This document shows, piece by piece, positions 1 through 8,600 of a DNA stretch of 64,000 nt (its first letter is position 1; every line of letters begins with the position of its first letter). Under the pieces are notes generated by a model. The model did not search any database and was not told the origin of the DNA. It worked only from the letters and a program-made list of their open reading frames with translations. A program made the translations under genes and the position numbers. This DNA is from Prevotellaceae bacterium. Its GTDB lineage: Bacteria > Bacteroidota > Bacteroidia > Bacteroidales > UBA932. Location: the NCBI GenBank assembly GCA_031258195.1, contig JAIRNF010000040.1:51764-115763 (forward strand). Reading direction: 5' to 3'.

Positions 1-771
1 CTGCCGCGTAGCTTACGTAAAAAAGCAAAAAATAGTGGTGAAAACACAGCGTCGAGGCTTAAGGATAAGCACAGCAAAATAGTAGAAGACCATAAAAACA
101 CGCTTACTGAACTCAAGCTGAAACGCGGTAATACCAACGAGCTGAAGATAGATTTCGACGATGCAAACCTGCGTAGTGGTAAGCAGCTGGTTGTTGCAGA
201 ACAGATCAGATACAGCTATCCGAATAGCAAGCCTTTATGGGATGAACCTATGGATATAGAAGTTTTAAGCGGCGACCGCATACATATAAAGGGCAACAAC
301 GGTTCGGGTAAAACTACCTTGCTGAAGCTACTGCTTGGTCACCTGCAACCCACAGAAGGCAGCATCAAACGCGCTGAGTTCAGCTATGTATATCTCGACC
401 AAAGCTATCAGGAAACGGATGCCGACTATACTGTCTTACAAATGGCAGAGCGGTACAATACCCAGCATCTCGCAGACCACGAGCTAAAACTCCGGCTTAA
501 CAGGTTCTTATTTCCTATAGACACATGGGATAAAAGCTGTAAAATGCTTAGCGGCGGCGAAAGAATGAGGCTATACCTCTGCTGCCTGATGATTAGCAAC
601 CATACCCCCGACCTATTTATACTAGACGAGCCTACCAACAACCTCGATATCTCGAGCCTGAAAATCCTTACCAGTAACATTAAAGTTTACGAAGGGACTG
701 TATTGGTAATTTCGCACGATTTGCATTTTGTAAATGAAATAGGCATTGATAAAGAAATTGCCCTTATATAA
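1..771 (+). CDS. ABC-F family ATPase, C-terminal part (5' truncated by window edge)
   Basis: The frame is open from base 1, so only about 256 C-terminal residues are present. The first 70 residues are charged and helical (RKKAKNS, KDKHSKIVEDHK), as in the linker between the two ATPase domains of ABC-F proteins. The second ATPase domain follows, with Walker A GNNGSGKTT, signature LSGGERMR, Walker B LFILDEPTNNLD and an H-loop VISHD. There are no membrane segments. ABC-F proteins act on ribosomes as translation factors or antibiotic-protection factors. Which role applies here cannot be told without the N-terminal domain. The gene ends just before a pair of inverted repeats. Confidence 0.88.
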   Translation: MPRSLRKKAKNSGENTASRLKDKHSKIVEDHKNTLTELKLKRGNTNELKIDFDDANLRSGKQLVVAEQIRYSYPNSKPLWDEPMDIEVLSGDRIHIKGNNGSGKTTLLKLLLGHLQPTEGSIKRAEFSYVYLDQSYQETDADYTVLQMAERYNTQHLADHELKLRLNRFLFPIDTWDKSCKMLSGGERMRLYLCCLMISNHTPDLFILDEPTNNLDISSLKILTSNIKVYEGTVLVISHDLHFVNEIGIDKEIALI

Positions 772-777
772 AAATAC

Positions 778-879
778 GTCATGTCGAACGAAGTGAGGCA
801 TCTGCCGAATAGAGAATTAAGATGCAAGTATCAATCCTAACATTAAGTAAGCAGATTCTTCCTTGTGGTCGGCATGACG
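778..879. repeat. GTCAT-type inverted repeat, copy 1 of a tandem pair
   Basis: The arms start with GTCATGTCGAACGAAGTGAG on the left and end with CGGCATGAC on the right, enclosing about 50 bp of less symmetric sequence. It is about 90% identical by eye to the next element (891-992). The pair fills most of the 365-bp gap between the ABC-F gene and the FKBP gene; the rest of that gap holds only the promoter of the FKBP gene. Confidence 0.75.
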
Positions 880-890
880 GTAAATCTAAC

Positions 891-992
891 GTCATGCCGA
901 ACGAAGTGAGGCATCTGCCGAATGGAGAATTAAAATGCAAGTATCAATCCTAGTATGAAGTAAGCAAATTCCTCCTTGTAGTCGGAATGACG
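891..992. repeat. GTCAT-type inverted repeat, copy 2 of a tandem pair
   Basis: It starts GTCATGCCGAACGAAGTGAG and ends CGGAATGACG. It lies in the same orientation as the copy at 778-879, with 11 bp between them and the same internal sequence, so this is a tandem duplication of the whole element and not two independent copies. Confidence 0.75.
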
Positions 993-1094
993 TCAGAACG
1001 GTAGCTTAACCTCTCATATAACCTATCGCAAATAAATTCGTTTGTATTAACACTTAACACATTAGGCTTATCGATGTATTACAGAGAAATAAGC

Positions 1095-1102
1095 TACCTT
1101 TG
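1095..1102 (+). promoter_or_regulatory. Bacteroidota-type -7 box for the SlyD-like gene
   Basis: TACCTTTG matches the TAnnTTTG -7 consensus and lies 34 bp before the ATG at 1137. No clear -33 TTG is seen at the usual spacing. Confidence 0.5.
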
Positions 1103-1136
1103 CACCTTAATTATACACATAACATCTCTTTAACGA

Positions 1137-1685
1137 ATGAAAATAGAAAAATACAAAGTAGCATCTGTAAGCTACATATTAAAAAGCGGTGGCGAAGTTG
1201 TTGAGACTGTTGATGCACAGAACCCTATGACTTTTATTTTTGGAGTGGGCTACCTTCTTCCAAAATTCGAAGATAATATAGAGCACAAATCTCCCGGCGA
1301 TAAGTTCGATTTTGAATTACCTTGCGAAGATGCATACGGCGCTATCGTTCCCGATGCCATTGTTGAGCTAAACAAAGATATGTTTACCGAAGAAAACGGA
1401 CAAGTAAACGAAGAGCTGTTTAAAGTAGGAACCATTATTCCTCTTCGCGATAACGAAGGTAACCGTTTTGATGGTCGTGTTACCGAGGTTAAAGACAACA
1501 GCCTGATGATAGACCTTAACCATCCGATGGCAGGTAAAGATCTGCATTTTACAGGAGAGGTTATTGAAGTTCGTAATGCTACCGAGCAAGAGCTGGCATC
1601 GTTGGAAAGCGGTTGCGGTTGCGGCTGTGGTTGCGGAGGCGATGGCTGTGGCGATGGTGATTGCGGCGGACATCATCACCATTAA
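1137..1685 (+). CDS. SlyD-like FKBP-type peptidyl-prolyl isomerase with metal-binding tail
   Basis: This is a 182-residue cytoplasmic protein without a signal peptide. The N-terminal part has the SlyD layout: a split FKBP domain (GVGYLLPKFEDNI, SPGDKFDFELP) with an inserted IF chaperone flap around residues 70-125 (AYGAIVPDAIVEL, GTIIPLRDNEG), closing with NHPMAGKDLHF. The last 25 residues alternate Cys and Gly and end in four His, a strong metal-binding tail like that of SlyD, which binds nickel and zinc. It probably combines proline isomerisation, chaperoning and metal storage. It is monocistronic with its own promoter. Confidence 0.9.
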   Translation: MKIEKYKVASVSYILKSGGEVVETVDAQNPMTFIFGVGYLLPKFEDNIEHKSPGDKFDFELPCEDAYGAIVPDAIVELNKDMFTEENGQVNEELFKVGTIIPLRDNEGNRFDGRVTEVKDNSLMIDLNHPMAGKDLHFTGEVIEVRNATEQELASLESGCGCGCGCGGDGCGDGDCGGHHHH

Positions 1686-1810
1686 ATATTAACAATACTA
1701 GCATTTAAGCAAATAGAACAAAGATTTAAAGAACAAAGAATAAAGACTATTACTAATTAGAGTATATAAAATCTTTGCTCTTTTATCTTTTCTTCTTTAA
1801 TCTATACAGA

Positions 1811-4195
1811 ATGTTTAAGCATATCATATCTTTAATCGACAAGACGTTATGGAAATATCGCTTACCGATTTTAGTATCTATACCTCTACTATGGTATGCT
1901 TTCTGTTTACCCAGAGAGCTTTTCAACGACCCGTGCAGCACCGTTTTAGAAGACACTAACGGAGAACTGCTGGGTGCTAAAATTGCAGCAGATGGACAAT
2001 GGCGTTTCCCGATGGGAGAAAAAGTACCAGATAAATTTGCCAAAGCCATTGTTGCCTATGAAGACAGGCGCTTTTACTCCCATCAAGGTTTCGATTTTAT
2101 TGCTATTGGGCGCGCTTTAGTGCAAAATATAAAAACTAAAAGTATAGCCGAAGGCGGTAGTACGCTTAGCATGCAGGTAATACGCCTTTCGCGAAAAGGT
2201 AAATCGCGTAACATTAAAGAGAAAATAGTAGAGCTAATACTAGCCTCCAGATTAGAGCTACGCTACACTAAAGACGAAATACTTGCCCTGTATGCTGCCA
2301 ATGCACCATTCGGTGGAAATGTTGTAGGTGTAGAAGCAGCAGCATGGCGCTACTATGGTCGTTCTGCCAACGATTTGTCGTGGGGAGAGGCAGCAACATT
2401 AGCCGTATTACCTAACGCTCCGTCAATTATCCATCCCGGCAGAAACAGAGAACAGCTGCTTGCCAAAAGAAACCGGCTAATAGATATGCTAAGAGACGAT
2501 GGGCATCTGGATTCTGAAAGTGCGGAACTGGCAAAACACGAACCTCTTCCTATTCAGCCTATACCCTTACCTATGGATGCTCAGCACCTGCTAGACAGAG
2601 TTGCTGTTAACCATAAGGGTAAAAGAGTACAAAGCACTATTGACCAGCATTTGCAAAATCGTACAGGTAAGCTGCTAAACAGGTATGTTGCCGATTTTCG
2701 TTCGAATAAAATCAACAATGCTGCTGCTATTGTTGTAGAAATTAAAACGGGTAATGTAATAGCCTATGTTGGCAATGCAACAGACGACGGAGAAGGCGAA
2801 CATGGCTCTAATGTAGATATAATAATGGCTCCGAGAAGTACAGGCAGCATACTTAAACCTTTTCTATTTGCCGCGATGATAGACGAAGGCTCTATTCTAT
2901 CAACAACGCTTATACCCGATTATCCGTTACATATTGCTGGTTTTTCGCCAAACAACTACAACAAAACGTTTGATGGTGCAGTAACGGCAAAAGCAGCGTT
3001 GGCTAGATCTTTAAACGTTCCGTCCGTACGTATGCTGCAAAGCTACAACGTAGAAAAATTCCACCGCTTGCTGAAACAGCTGGGCATGACTACGCTTACC
3101 AAACCGTCAAGCCATTACGGATTATCGCTTATACTTGGCGGGGCAGAAGGCAGACTATGGGATATTACTAATATGTATGTGTATATGGCTCGTACATTAA
3201 ACCATTTCAGGGAAAATGAGAGCATGTACGATCCTGCCGATTTGAATAGTATTAATTTTTATAAGAATATAGAAAAAGCCAGAACTGGCAAACTAGAAAA
3301 AAGTACCCTGCTAAGTGCAGCAGCCTGCTGGCAAACTGTTGAAGCATTATCGGAAGTTAACAGACCCGAAGAAGAAGCATCGTGGAAAGTATTCTCATCG
3401 AGCAGAAAAGTAGCATGGAAAACAGGTACAAGCTACGGCAACCGTGATGCCTGGGCTGTTGGCATTACTCCGCATTATGCTGTTGGCGTATGGGTAGGTA
3501 ACGCAAATGGCGAAGGACGCCCGCTACTGACAGGCGTAGGATATGCAGCTCCATTGCTTTTTGAACTATTCGGCTTACTACCAAAATCGAACGAATGGTT
3601 TAATAGACCGTATGATGAGCTGAGGAAGATTGCAGTATGCGGTAAGAGCGGTTACCCTGCATCCGACTTATGCGAGCAGATTGACTCTATGTGGGTAGCC
3701 GAAAAAGGAACGGATCCGCAACCTTGCCCCCATCATATACGAGTTCACTTAGATCAAGAAGAGCGTTATAGAGTAAGTAGCGATTGCTATCCGGTAAGCC
3801 AGATGGTAACAAAATCGTGGTTTGTGCTTCCCCCCGCGCAAGAGTGGTATTACCGTAACTCACATCCCGATTACCGTACGCTACCACCGCTGCATCCAAA
3901 ATGTTTAAATACGGAATCTTACAATCCTATTGAGTTGATATACCCCTCCAGAAATACCGAAATCGTTATTGCAAAGCAGCTGGATGGCGAGGAAGGGAAA
4001 GTTGTATTTCAGGCTGCACACCGCGATAGAAATGCCACTATATTTTGGCATATAGACGATGAATATGCCGGCACTACAATTAATGAACATCGTATTGCGC
4101 TTGCTCTCCAAGCGGGCAACCACAGGCTGCATCTTATCGATGAAAATGGCAACACGCTTACTATGCGTTTTACAGTTAAGGATAAAGAAGATTAA
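1811..4195 (+). CDS. pbpC: Penicillin-binding protein 1C (bifunctional transglycosylase/transpeptidase)
   Basis: The protein is about 794 residues. It has an N-terminal membrane anchor (LPILVSIPLLWYAF) and a GT51 glycosyltransferase domain with EDRRFYSHQGFD and GGSTLSMQVIRL. The transpeptidase domain has the active-site serine in STGSILK, the SLN motif and KTGTSYGNRDAW. A C-terminal beta-rich BiPBP_C-like domain follows. This order is diagnostic of PBP1C. An in-frame start at 1775 exists, but it would add a hydrophobic stretch ahead of the anchor. The ATG at 1811 gives the usual short cytoplasmic tail (MFKHIISLIDK), so I chose it. It makes and cross-links peptidoglycan in the periplasm. Confidence 0.93.
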   Translation: MFKHIISLIDKTLWKYRLPILVSIPLLWYAFCLPRELFNDPCSTVLEDTNGELLGAKIAADGQWRFPMGEKVPDKFAKAIVAYEDRRFYSHQGFDFIAIGRALVQNIKTKSIAEGGSTLSMQVIRLSRKGKSRNIKEKIVELILASRLELRYTKDEILALYAANAPFGGNVVGVEAAAWRYYGRSANDLSWGEAATLAVLPNAPSIIHPGRNREQLLAKRNRLIDMLRDDGHLDSESAELAKHEPLPIQPIPLPMDAQHLLDRVAVNHKGKRVQSTIDQHLQNRTGKLLNRYVADFRSNKINNAAAIVVEIKTGNVIAYVGNATDDGEGEHGSNVDIIMAPRSTGSILKPFLFAAMIDEGSILSTTLIPDYPLHIAGFSPNNYNKTFDGAVTAKAALARSLNVPSVRMLQSYNVEKFHRLLKQLGMTTLTKPSSHYGLSLILGGAEGRLWDITNMYVYMARTLNHFRENESMYDPADLNSINFYKNIEKARTGKLEKSTLLSAAACWQTVEALSEVNRPEEEASWKVFSSSRKVAWKTGTSYGNRDAWAVGITPHYAVGVWVGNANGEGRPLLTGVGYAAPLLFELFGLLPKSNEWFNRPYDELRKIAVCGKSGYPASDLCEQIDSMWVAEKGTDPQPCPHHIRVHLDQEERYRVSSDCYPVSQMVTKSWFVLPPAQEWYYRNSHPDYRTLPPLHPKCLNTESYNPIELIYPSRNTEIVIAKQLDGEEGKVVFQAAHRDRNATIFWHIDDEYAGTTINEHRIALALQAGNHRLHLIDENGNTLTMRFTVKDKED

Positions 4196-4227
4196 GCCAT
4201 CATTCCAAGCGTAATGAGGGATTTGTC

Positions 4228-4358
4228 GTCATTTCGAGCGCAGCGAGAAATCTCCTGAAACGAGAATCACGATACACGATTTAAAAATTCTTTTTCTTGA
4301 TACCTAATATCTAATTTGTGCCGCTAATGAACAGATTTCTCGCTGCGCTCGAAATGAC
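4228..4358. repeat. GTCAT-type inverted repeat with perfect 26-bp arms
   Basis: GTCATTTCGAGCGCAGCGAG at 4228 continues into AAATCT, and positions 4333-4358 are its exact reverse complement. The spacer is about 79 bp of AT-rich sequence. It lies between the convergent pbpC and isoaspartyl peptidase genes, where it could fold into a long hairpin in either transcript and help termination. Confidence 0.85.
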
Positions 4359-4370
4359 ATTCTATACCAA

Positions 4371-5339
4371 TTAGTCTTTAAATACCGCCACTACGCTTTC
4401 TCCCGTAGATTTAGCCCAACCTCTATGCATTCCGTTTGTGCTAAACTCTAAAGCAATACTGCCATCTTTATCCACACAAATAACACCGCCCCCGCTATAG
4501 CCTTTAAGATTATTCATCTTCTTATGAATAACCTCGCCTGCGGCTTCTTGCACAGACATCCCCTTATACTCCATTAACCGAGCGATATCGCTTGCTACGG
4601 TGTAACGAATAAAGAACTCTCCATGCCCTGTTCCGGAAACAGCGCACGAAGTATTACTGGCATATGTTCCTGCACCAATAATCGGAACATCTCCCACCCT
4701 GCCATATTTCTTACCGCTCATACCGCCTGTAGAGGTTGCTGCTGCAAGGCTACCATGTTGGTCTAACGCCACGCAGCCAACTGTTCCAAATTTTTCGTTC
4801 TTGTCCTTATCAAACATTTCAACCATTGCCAGCTCATCTTTTGATACTCTAAAATAGCCACTATCAACCATCTCTAAGCCCTGCTCTCTGGCAAACTTCG
4901 AAGCGCCAATACCCGTAAGTATTACATGTGGAGAATTATCCATTACCGCTTTTGCAGCCTTAATCGGATTCTTTATATCACCAACATTTATTACCGCACC
5001 GGCATCAAGATCAATACCACTCATTATGGCAGCATCCAGCTCATTTCTATTATCGGCGGTAAATACAGCGCCACGCCCGGCATTAAACAAAGGGCAGTCC
5101 TCTAAATAAACCACAACAGCCTCCACGGCATCTAGCGATGTACCGCCTTTTTCTAGTATAGCAACACCTATATCAAGCGCCCTTTGCAGCCCTTGTTTAT
5201 ATCGCTGCTCTCTCTCGGGCGATATCCTGTCTCGAGACATTGCTCCTGCCCCGCCGTGAAGAGCGATAGACCACTTCCCTTGCGCCATACATGGGAATGA
5301 CAATACAATAAATGTAAGAAAGATGAAAACTTTTTTCAT
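4371..5339 (-). CDS. Secreted isoaspartyl peptidase / L-asparaginase (Ntn hydrolase)
   Basis: This 322-residue protein begins with a signal peptide (hydrophobic run FIFLTFIVLSFPCMAQ). The mature part has the plant-type asparaginase features: ALHGGAGAM near the start, GRGAVFTADN, and the autocleavage site KFGTVGCVALD. The Thr of GTVG becomes the N-terminal nucleophile after self-processing, and the STGGM loop follows. The family removes beta-aspartyl residues from damaged peptides and hydrolyses asparagine. The signal peptide puts it in the periplasm, consistent with scavenging. It stands alone, convergent with pbpC. Confidence 0.9.
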   Translation of the reverse strand: MKKVFIFLTFIVLSFPCMAQGKWSIALHGGAGAMSRDRISPEREQRYKQGLQRALDIGVAILEKGGTSLDAVEAVVVYLEDCPLFNAGRGAVFTADNRNELDAAIMSGIDLDAGAVINVGDIKNPIKAAKAVMDNSPHVILTGIGASKFAREQGLEMVDSGYFRVSKDELAMVEMFDKDKNEKFGTVGCVALDQHGSLAAATSTGGMSGKKYGRVGDVPIIGAGTYASNTSCAVSGTGHGEFFIRYTVASDIARLMEYKGMSVQEAAGEVIHKKMNNLKGYSGGGVICVDKDGSIALEFSTNGMHRGWAKSTGESVVAVFKD

Positions 5340-5489
5340 ACTAATCAGCTTAAATTATACCTTACTAAAAGCAATACAAGATATAAACTATTTGCAATAG
5401 CTGTTGTAAAGCATGCAAAATTTATAGAGTGTTGTTTTAAATACGCATTAAATTGGTGAATAGGTTATATTTTTTTACAAAAAATACAC

Positions 5490-5497
5490 TACCTTTG
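5490..5497 (+). promoter_or_regulatory. Bacteroidota-type -7 box for the antiporter gene
   Basis: TACCTTTG lies about 90 bp upstream of the antiporter start, leaving a long 5' leader with a CT/CA-rich stretch. No convincing -33 TTG at 19-21 bp. Confidence 0.45.
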
Positions 5498-5580
5498 AAA
5501 GTGGATGTGTTTTAAGTATCTTATACCTCCGCATATCCGCCTAAACCCAACAACCACTTATTTTAGGTTTAACCCCCTTG

Positions 5581-7113
5581 ATGGGATATAATTCAGCTAT
5601 TTGCATGTTAATATCAACCGCAAACATTATATTAATTGGTTCCATTCTCCTATTCGGGAGTATTTTAGCAAGTAAAACAGGATATAAATTTGGCGTACCC
5701 ACCCTTCTTTTATTTTTAGCAGTAGGGATGATTGCCGGCGAAGACGGCTTAGGGATTCGTTTTGATAATCCTCAGGTTGCTCAGTTCATCGGTATGGTTG
5801 CTCTTATCGTTATTTTGTTCTCCGGGGGTATGGATACCAAGTATGAAGAGATAAAGCCCATTGCCCGGCAGGGCGTTATCCTTGCCACAATAGGCGTGCT
5901 TCTAACAGCCTTAATTACAGGTGTATTTATCTACTGGTTGACAAACGAAATCTTTACAAGCGTTGTATTTTCTTTTGCCGAATCGCTACTGCTGGCATCC
6001 GTAATGTCTTCTACCGATTCGGCATCGGTATTTGCAATTCTGCGCTCAAAAGGCTTATCGTTAAAGCAAAACATGCGTCCTCTACTTGAGCTGGAAAGTG
6101 GTAGCAACGACCCCATGGCGTATATGCTTACCATTGTTTGTATTCAGCTGGTTAAGGCAGAAATGACAAGCGTATGGCAGATTACCGGTATGTTTTTCTA
6201 TCAGCTCATTGTGGGTGCCGTTGCCGGATATATTATTGCTAAAATAACCATTCGTATTATCAATAAAATAAACCTCGACAACAACTCGCTATATCCCGTG
6301 CTGTTAATGGCATTGATGTTCTTTATCTATTCTTTTACGGATCTTATAAAAGCGAACGGATATCTTGCCGTATATATCGGCGGACTTGTTGTGGGTAACT
6401 CCCGTTTCGTTCATAAACGTACAACCAAGAATATTTTCGATGGGTTTGCATGGCTTGCCCAAATCGTAATGTTCTTAACGTTAGGGCTTCTTGTAAATCC
6501 ATCGGAGCTACTGCCCATTGCAGGTATTGGGCTACTAATTGGTGTATTTACGATTTTAGTATCGCGCCCGGCTGCTGTTTGGGTATCGCTGCTTCCGTTT
6601 ACAAAAATGACCAAGAAGGCAAAGATATTTACATCGTGGGTTGGGCTGCGTGGTGCCGTACCTATTATTTTTGCAACCTATCCGCTAACGGCAGGGTTAG
6701 ATCAGGCAAAACCCATCTTTAATATCGTATTCTTCATAACCATTGTTTCGCTGTTAGTACAAGGTACTTCTATTCCTTATGTAGCAAGATTACTAGGGCT
6801 ATCGGACGATTCTACCAACGATAAGCAGCTCTCTGAATTCGATGTAGAATTTTCGGAAGAGATAAAGTCTTCTATGACCGAAATAGCCGTTACGAAGAAC
6901 TTTTTAAGTAACGGCAAAAGGCTTATGGATACACCGATGCCGGAAAATACGTTGGTTGTAATGGTTAAGCGCGAAGGACGCTACTTTGTACCAAAAGGAA
7001 ATACGGAGTTGGCAGAGGGAGATATATTGCTGCTAATTTCTGATAACGAATCGTCTTTACGCGATACCTATAAAAAGTTAGGTGTTGAGAATTACCCGTT
7101 TCAGAAAAATTAG
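5581..7113 (+). CDS. NhaP2/CvrA-type potassium (sodium)/proton antiporter
   Basis: This is a CPA1-family membrane protein of about 510 residues with 12-13 hydrophobic segments, from IILIGSILLFGSILA to FFITIVSLLVQG. The conserved core is seen in MSSTDSASVFAIL and LELESGSNDPMAYML, the transport-site aspartate region. After the membrane domain, the last 90 residues form a soluble TrkA-C domain (NTLVVMVKREGRYFVPKG, GDILLLIS), typical of NhaP2 proteins gated by a nucleotide or small ligand. The ATG at 5602 would align better with family N-termini and is a good alternative start. With NhaA at 31 kb and the sodium symporter at 63 kb, it points to active sodium/pH homeostasis. Confidence 0.9.
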   Translation: MGYNSAICMLISTANIILIGSILLFGSILASKTGYKFGVPTLLLFLAVGMIAGEDGLGIRFDNPQVAQFIGMVALIVILFSGGMDTKYEEIKPIARQGVILATIGVLLTALITGVFIYWLTNEIFTSVVFSFAESLLLASVMSSTDSASVFAILRSKGLSLKQNMRPLLELESGSNDPMAYMLTIVCIQLVKAEMTSVWQITGMFFYQLIVGAVAGYIIAKITIRIINKINLDNNSLYPVLLMALMFFIYSFTDLIKANGYLAVYIGGLVVGNSRFVHKRTTKNIFDGFAWLAQIVMFLTLGLLVNPSELLPIAGIGLLIGVFTILVSRPAAVWVSLLPFTKMTKKAKIFTSWVGLRGAVPIIFATYPLTAGLDQAKPIFNIVFFITIVSLLVQGTSIPYVARLLGLSDDSTNDKQLSEFDVEFSEEIKSSMTEIAVTKNFLSNGKRLMDTPMPENTLVVMVKREGRYFVPKGNTELAEGDILLLISDNESSLRDTYKKLGVENYPFQKN

Positions 7114-7175
7114 CGGTTACTAAAGCTATAATTTTGAATTAAAGGAAAAGGCTGTCCAAAAAGTTTAACCTTTTC

Positions 7176-7280
7176 GTCATGTCAAACGAAGTGAGAACCG
7201 TTAACCGGCGAAGCCAGATATCCTCACTCAGAGTACTGCTACTATTTATTAAAGAGATTCCTCGCTCTGTTCGGAATGAC
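7176..7280. repeat. GTCAT-type inverted repeat with extended outer motif
   Basis: The left arm is GTCATGTCAAACGAAGTGAG and the right arm ends TCGGAATGAC. It lies between the convergent antiporter and porP genes. Upstream of the left arm is GGCTGTCCAAAAAGTT, which recurs in near-identical form outside the right arm of the element at 53624-53704, so these two members are longer than the others. Confidence 0.7.
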
Positions 7281-7327
7281 GGTTTACAGACTTCTAGGGA
7301 ATATTTCTAACTTTTTATTCTATGTTC

Positions 7328-8263
7328 TTAGAACATTCTAACATCATGCTTATCTCTATCCCAAGTAACCGAAAGCGTTATAGAATGCGAGCCTGATAAA
7401 TGCTTATAGGTATCTCCAAAGCTTTGTTGATAACGGTATGCCAAGCTAACCTCCTTGCTGATAAATACCCCCGCCTCCGCTTTAATTGCCTTATCGTATC
7501 CGTAGCCAACGCCAACCGCAACCCGTTTCTTATAGTCTCCTCTAACCATAAACTCATAACCAAAAGACGTATTGCCCGAAAACTGGAGTAAGGCATTAGG
7601 CATAATACTTACATCGTCAGATACTTTAAAAACATACCCTCCGGTAAGATAAAACCGCAGCTGATCGAACTTAAATGCGTTCTTTATCTTCGGTTCGCTT
7701 GCACCCTCCTCCCAATTATTTGTAAGCAGCTGCGGCATCGATAACCCGACATAGTAGCTGTCTGTATAAAGCATAGCGCCAAAACCGGAGTTAAAGCCCC
7801 AAACCCTGAGTTCGCTTTTGCTAAACATCGGGTCGTTCGGATCGTCTATTCCGGTAACAAGATCCTCGCTCACGGTTAAGGCACTTAAGCTTAACCCCAA
7901 AGACAGGTTGAGGTCGTCGGTAAGCTTAAAGCTATGTGAATAAATTCCGCCAAACTGAATAATATCGGTAACACCATAACCTTCGTGATAAAACCATCCT
8001 CCTATTCCTCCGGAATTAGGTAAACCCGTTAAGAATTGAAGAACTTGCATTTTAGGAGCGCCGTCCATACCGACCCATTGCCAATCTGCGCTAAGAGATA
8101 ACCGTCTATAGGTATTTTCAACAGAGCCTACATAAGCAGGGTTAACCATTAGCTCTCTGTTCCGATAGCTAAGAGTCCCTTGCTCATTTCCAAAATGAGG
8201 TTGCGCAAACGACACAATACTCGTGAGAAAAACTAGCCCAAGTGTATATGTATATTTTATCAT
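7328..8263 (-). CDS. PorP/SprF family type IX secretion outer-membrane protein
   Basis: This 311-residue protein has a signal peptide ending in SFAQ and then an N-terminal motif SYRNRELMVNPAYVGS typical of PorP/SprF proteins. The rest is built of alternating amphipathic beta-strands rich in aromatic residues, as expected for a porin-like barrel. In type IX secretion, PorP/SprF proteins work with PorV/PorK/PorN, and many copies are paired with cargo bearing a type B C-terminal domain. Such a cargo, now broken, sits 1.8 kb away at 10081-12667 with pepD in between. No other type IX core genes are in the window. Confidence 0.88.
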   Translation of the reverse strand: MIKYTYTLGLVFLTSIVSFAQPHFGNEQGTLSYRNRELMVNPAYVGSVENTYRRLSLSADWQWVGMDGAPKMQVLQFLTGLPNSGGIGGWFYHEGYGVTDIIQFGGIYSHSFKLTDDLNLSLGLSLSALTVSEDLVTGIDDPNDPMFSKSELRVWGFNSGFGAMLYTDSYYVGLSMPQLLTNNWEEGASEPKIKNAFKFDQLRFYLTGGYVFKVSDDVSIMPNALLQFSGNTSFGYEFMVRGDYKKRVAVGVGYGYDKAIKAEAGVFISKEVSLAYRYQQSFGDTYKHLSGSHSITLSVTWDRDKHDVRMF

Positions 8264-8600
8264 TCGTAATATTGATCATATATTTGCTAAAGATCTATTA
8301 AAGAAATGTGTAGATACTTAACTTATTTTTCATACTTCTACGTTATTAACAACAACAGATATGAAAAAAAGTTTTCTTGCTTCTCAAATATCTTATAAGA
8401 TAATCTCAAAACGATATATGTTAAACAAACAAATATACAGCTAGTTTAAATACTTAAGCAATTTTTACTTCAAATTATCTATAAATAGCATACCGCCAGA
8501 GGAATAAGCAAATACTATATAATGTTGTTATTAAACAGCGATATACCCTTCTAATACTTACTGAGTAATCGCTATTTTTGTAGTATAAGATTGTGAGGAA
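8264..8600. other. Divergent intergenic region between porP and pepD
   Basis: This is 337 bp of AT-rich DNA (long stretches of A and T, no ORF above about 20 codons). Apart from the -7 box at 8573-8580 for pepD, I see no repeat, hairpin with a U-run or tRNA. The porP promoter must lie here but has no clear TAnnTTTG match. Confidence 0.4.
8573..8580 (+). promoter_or_regulatory. -7 box for pepD
   Basis: TATTTTTG matches TAnnTTTG and is 21 bp before the pepD ATG, giving a very short leader. Confidence 0.5.

Noticed and set aside
1368..1682. Long minus-strand ORF opposite the SlyD-like gene with Ala/Thr-rich low-complexity sequence
   Set aside because: It is the antisense of the Gly/Cys/His tail codons and has no independent support.
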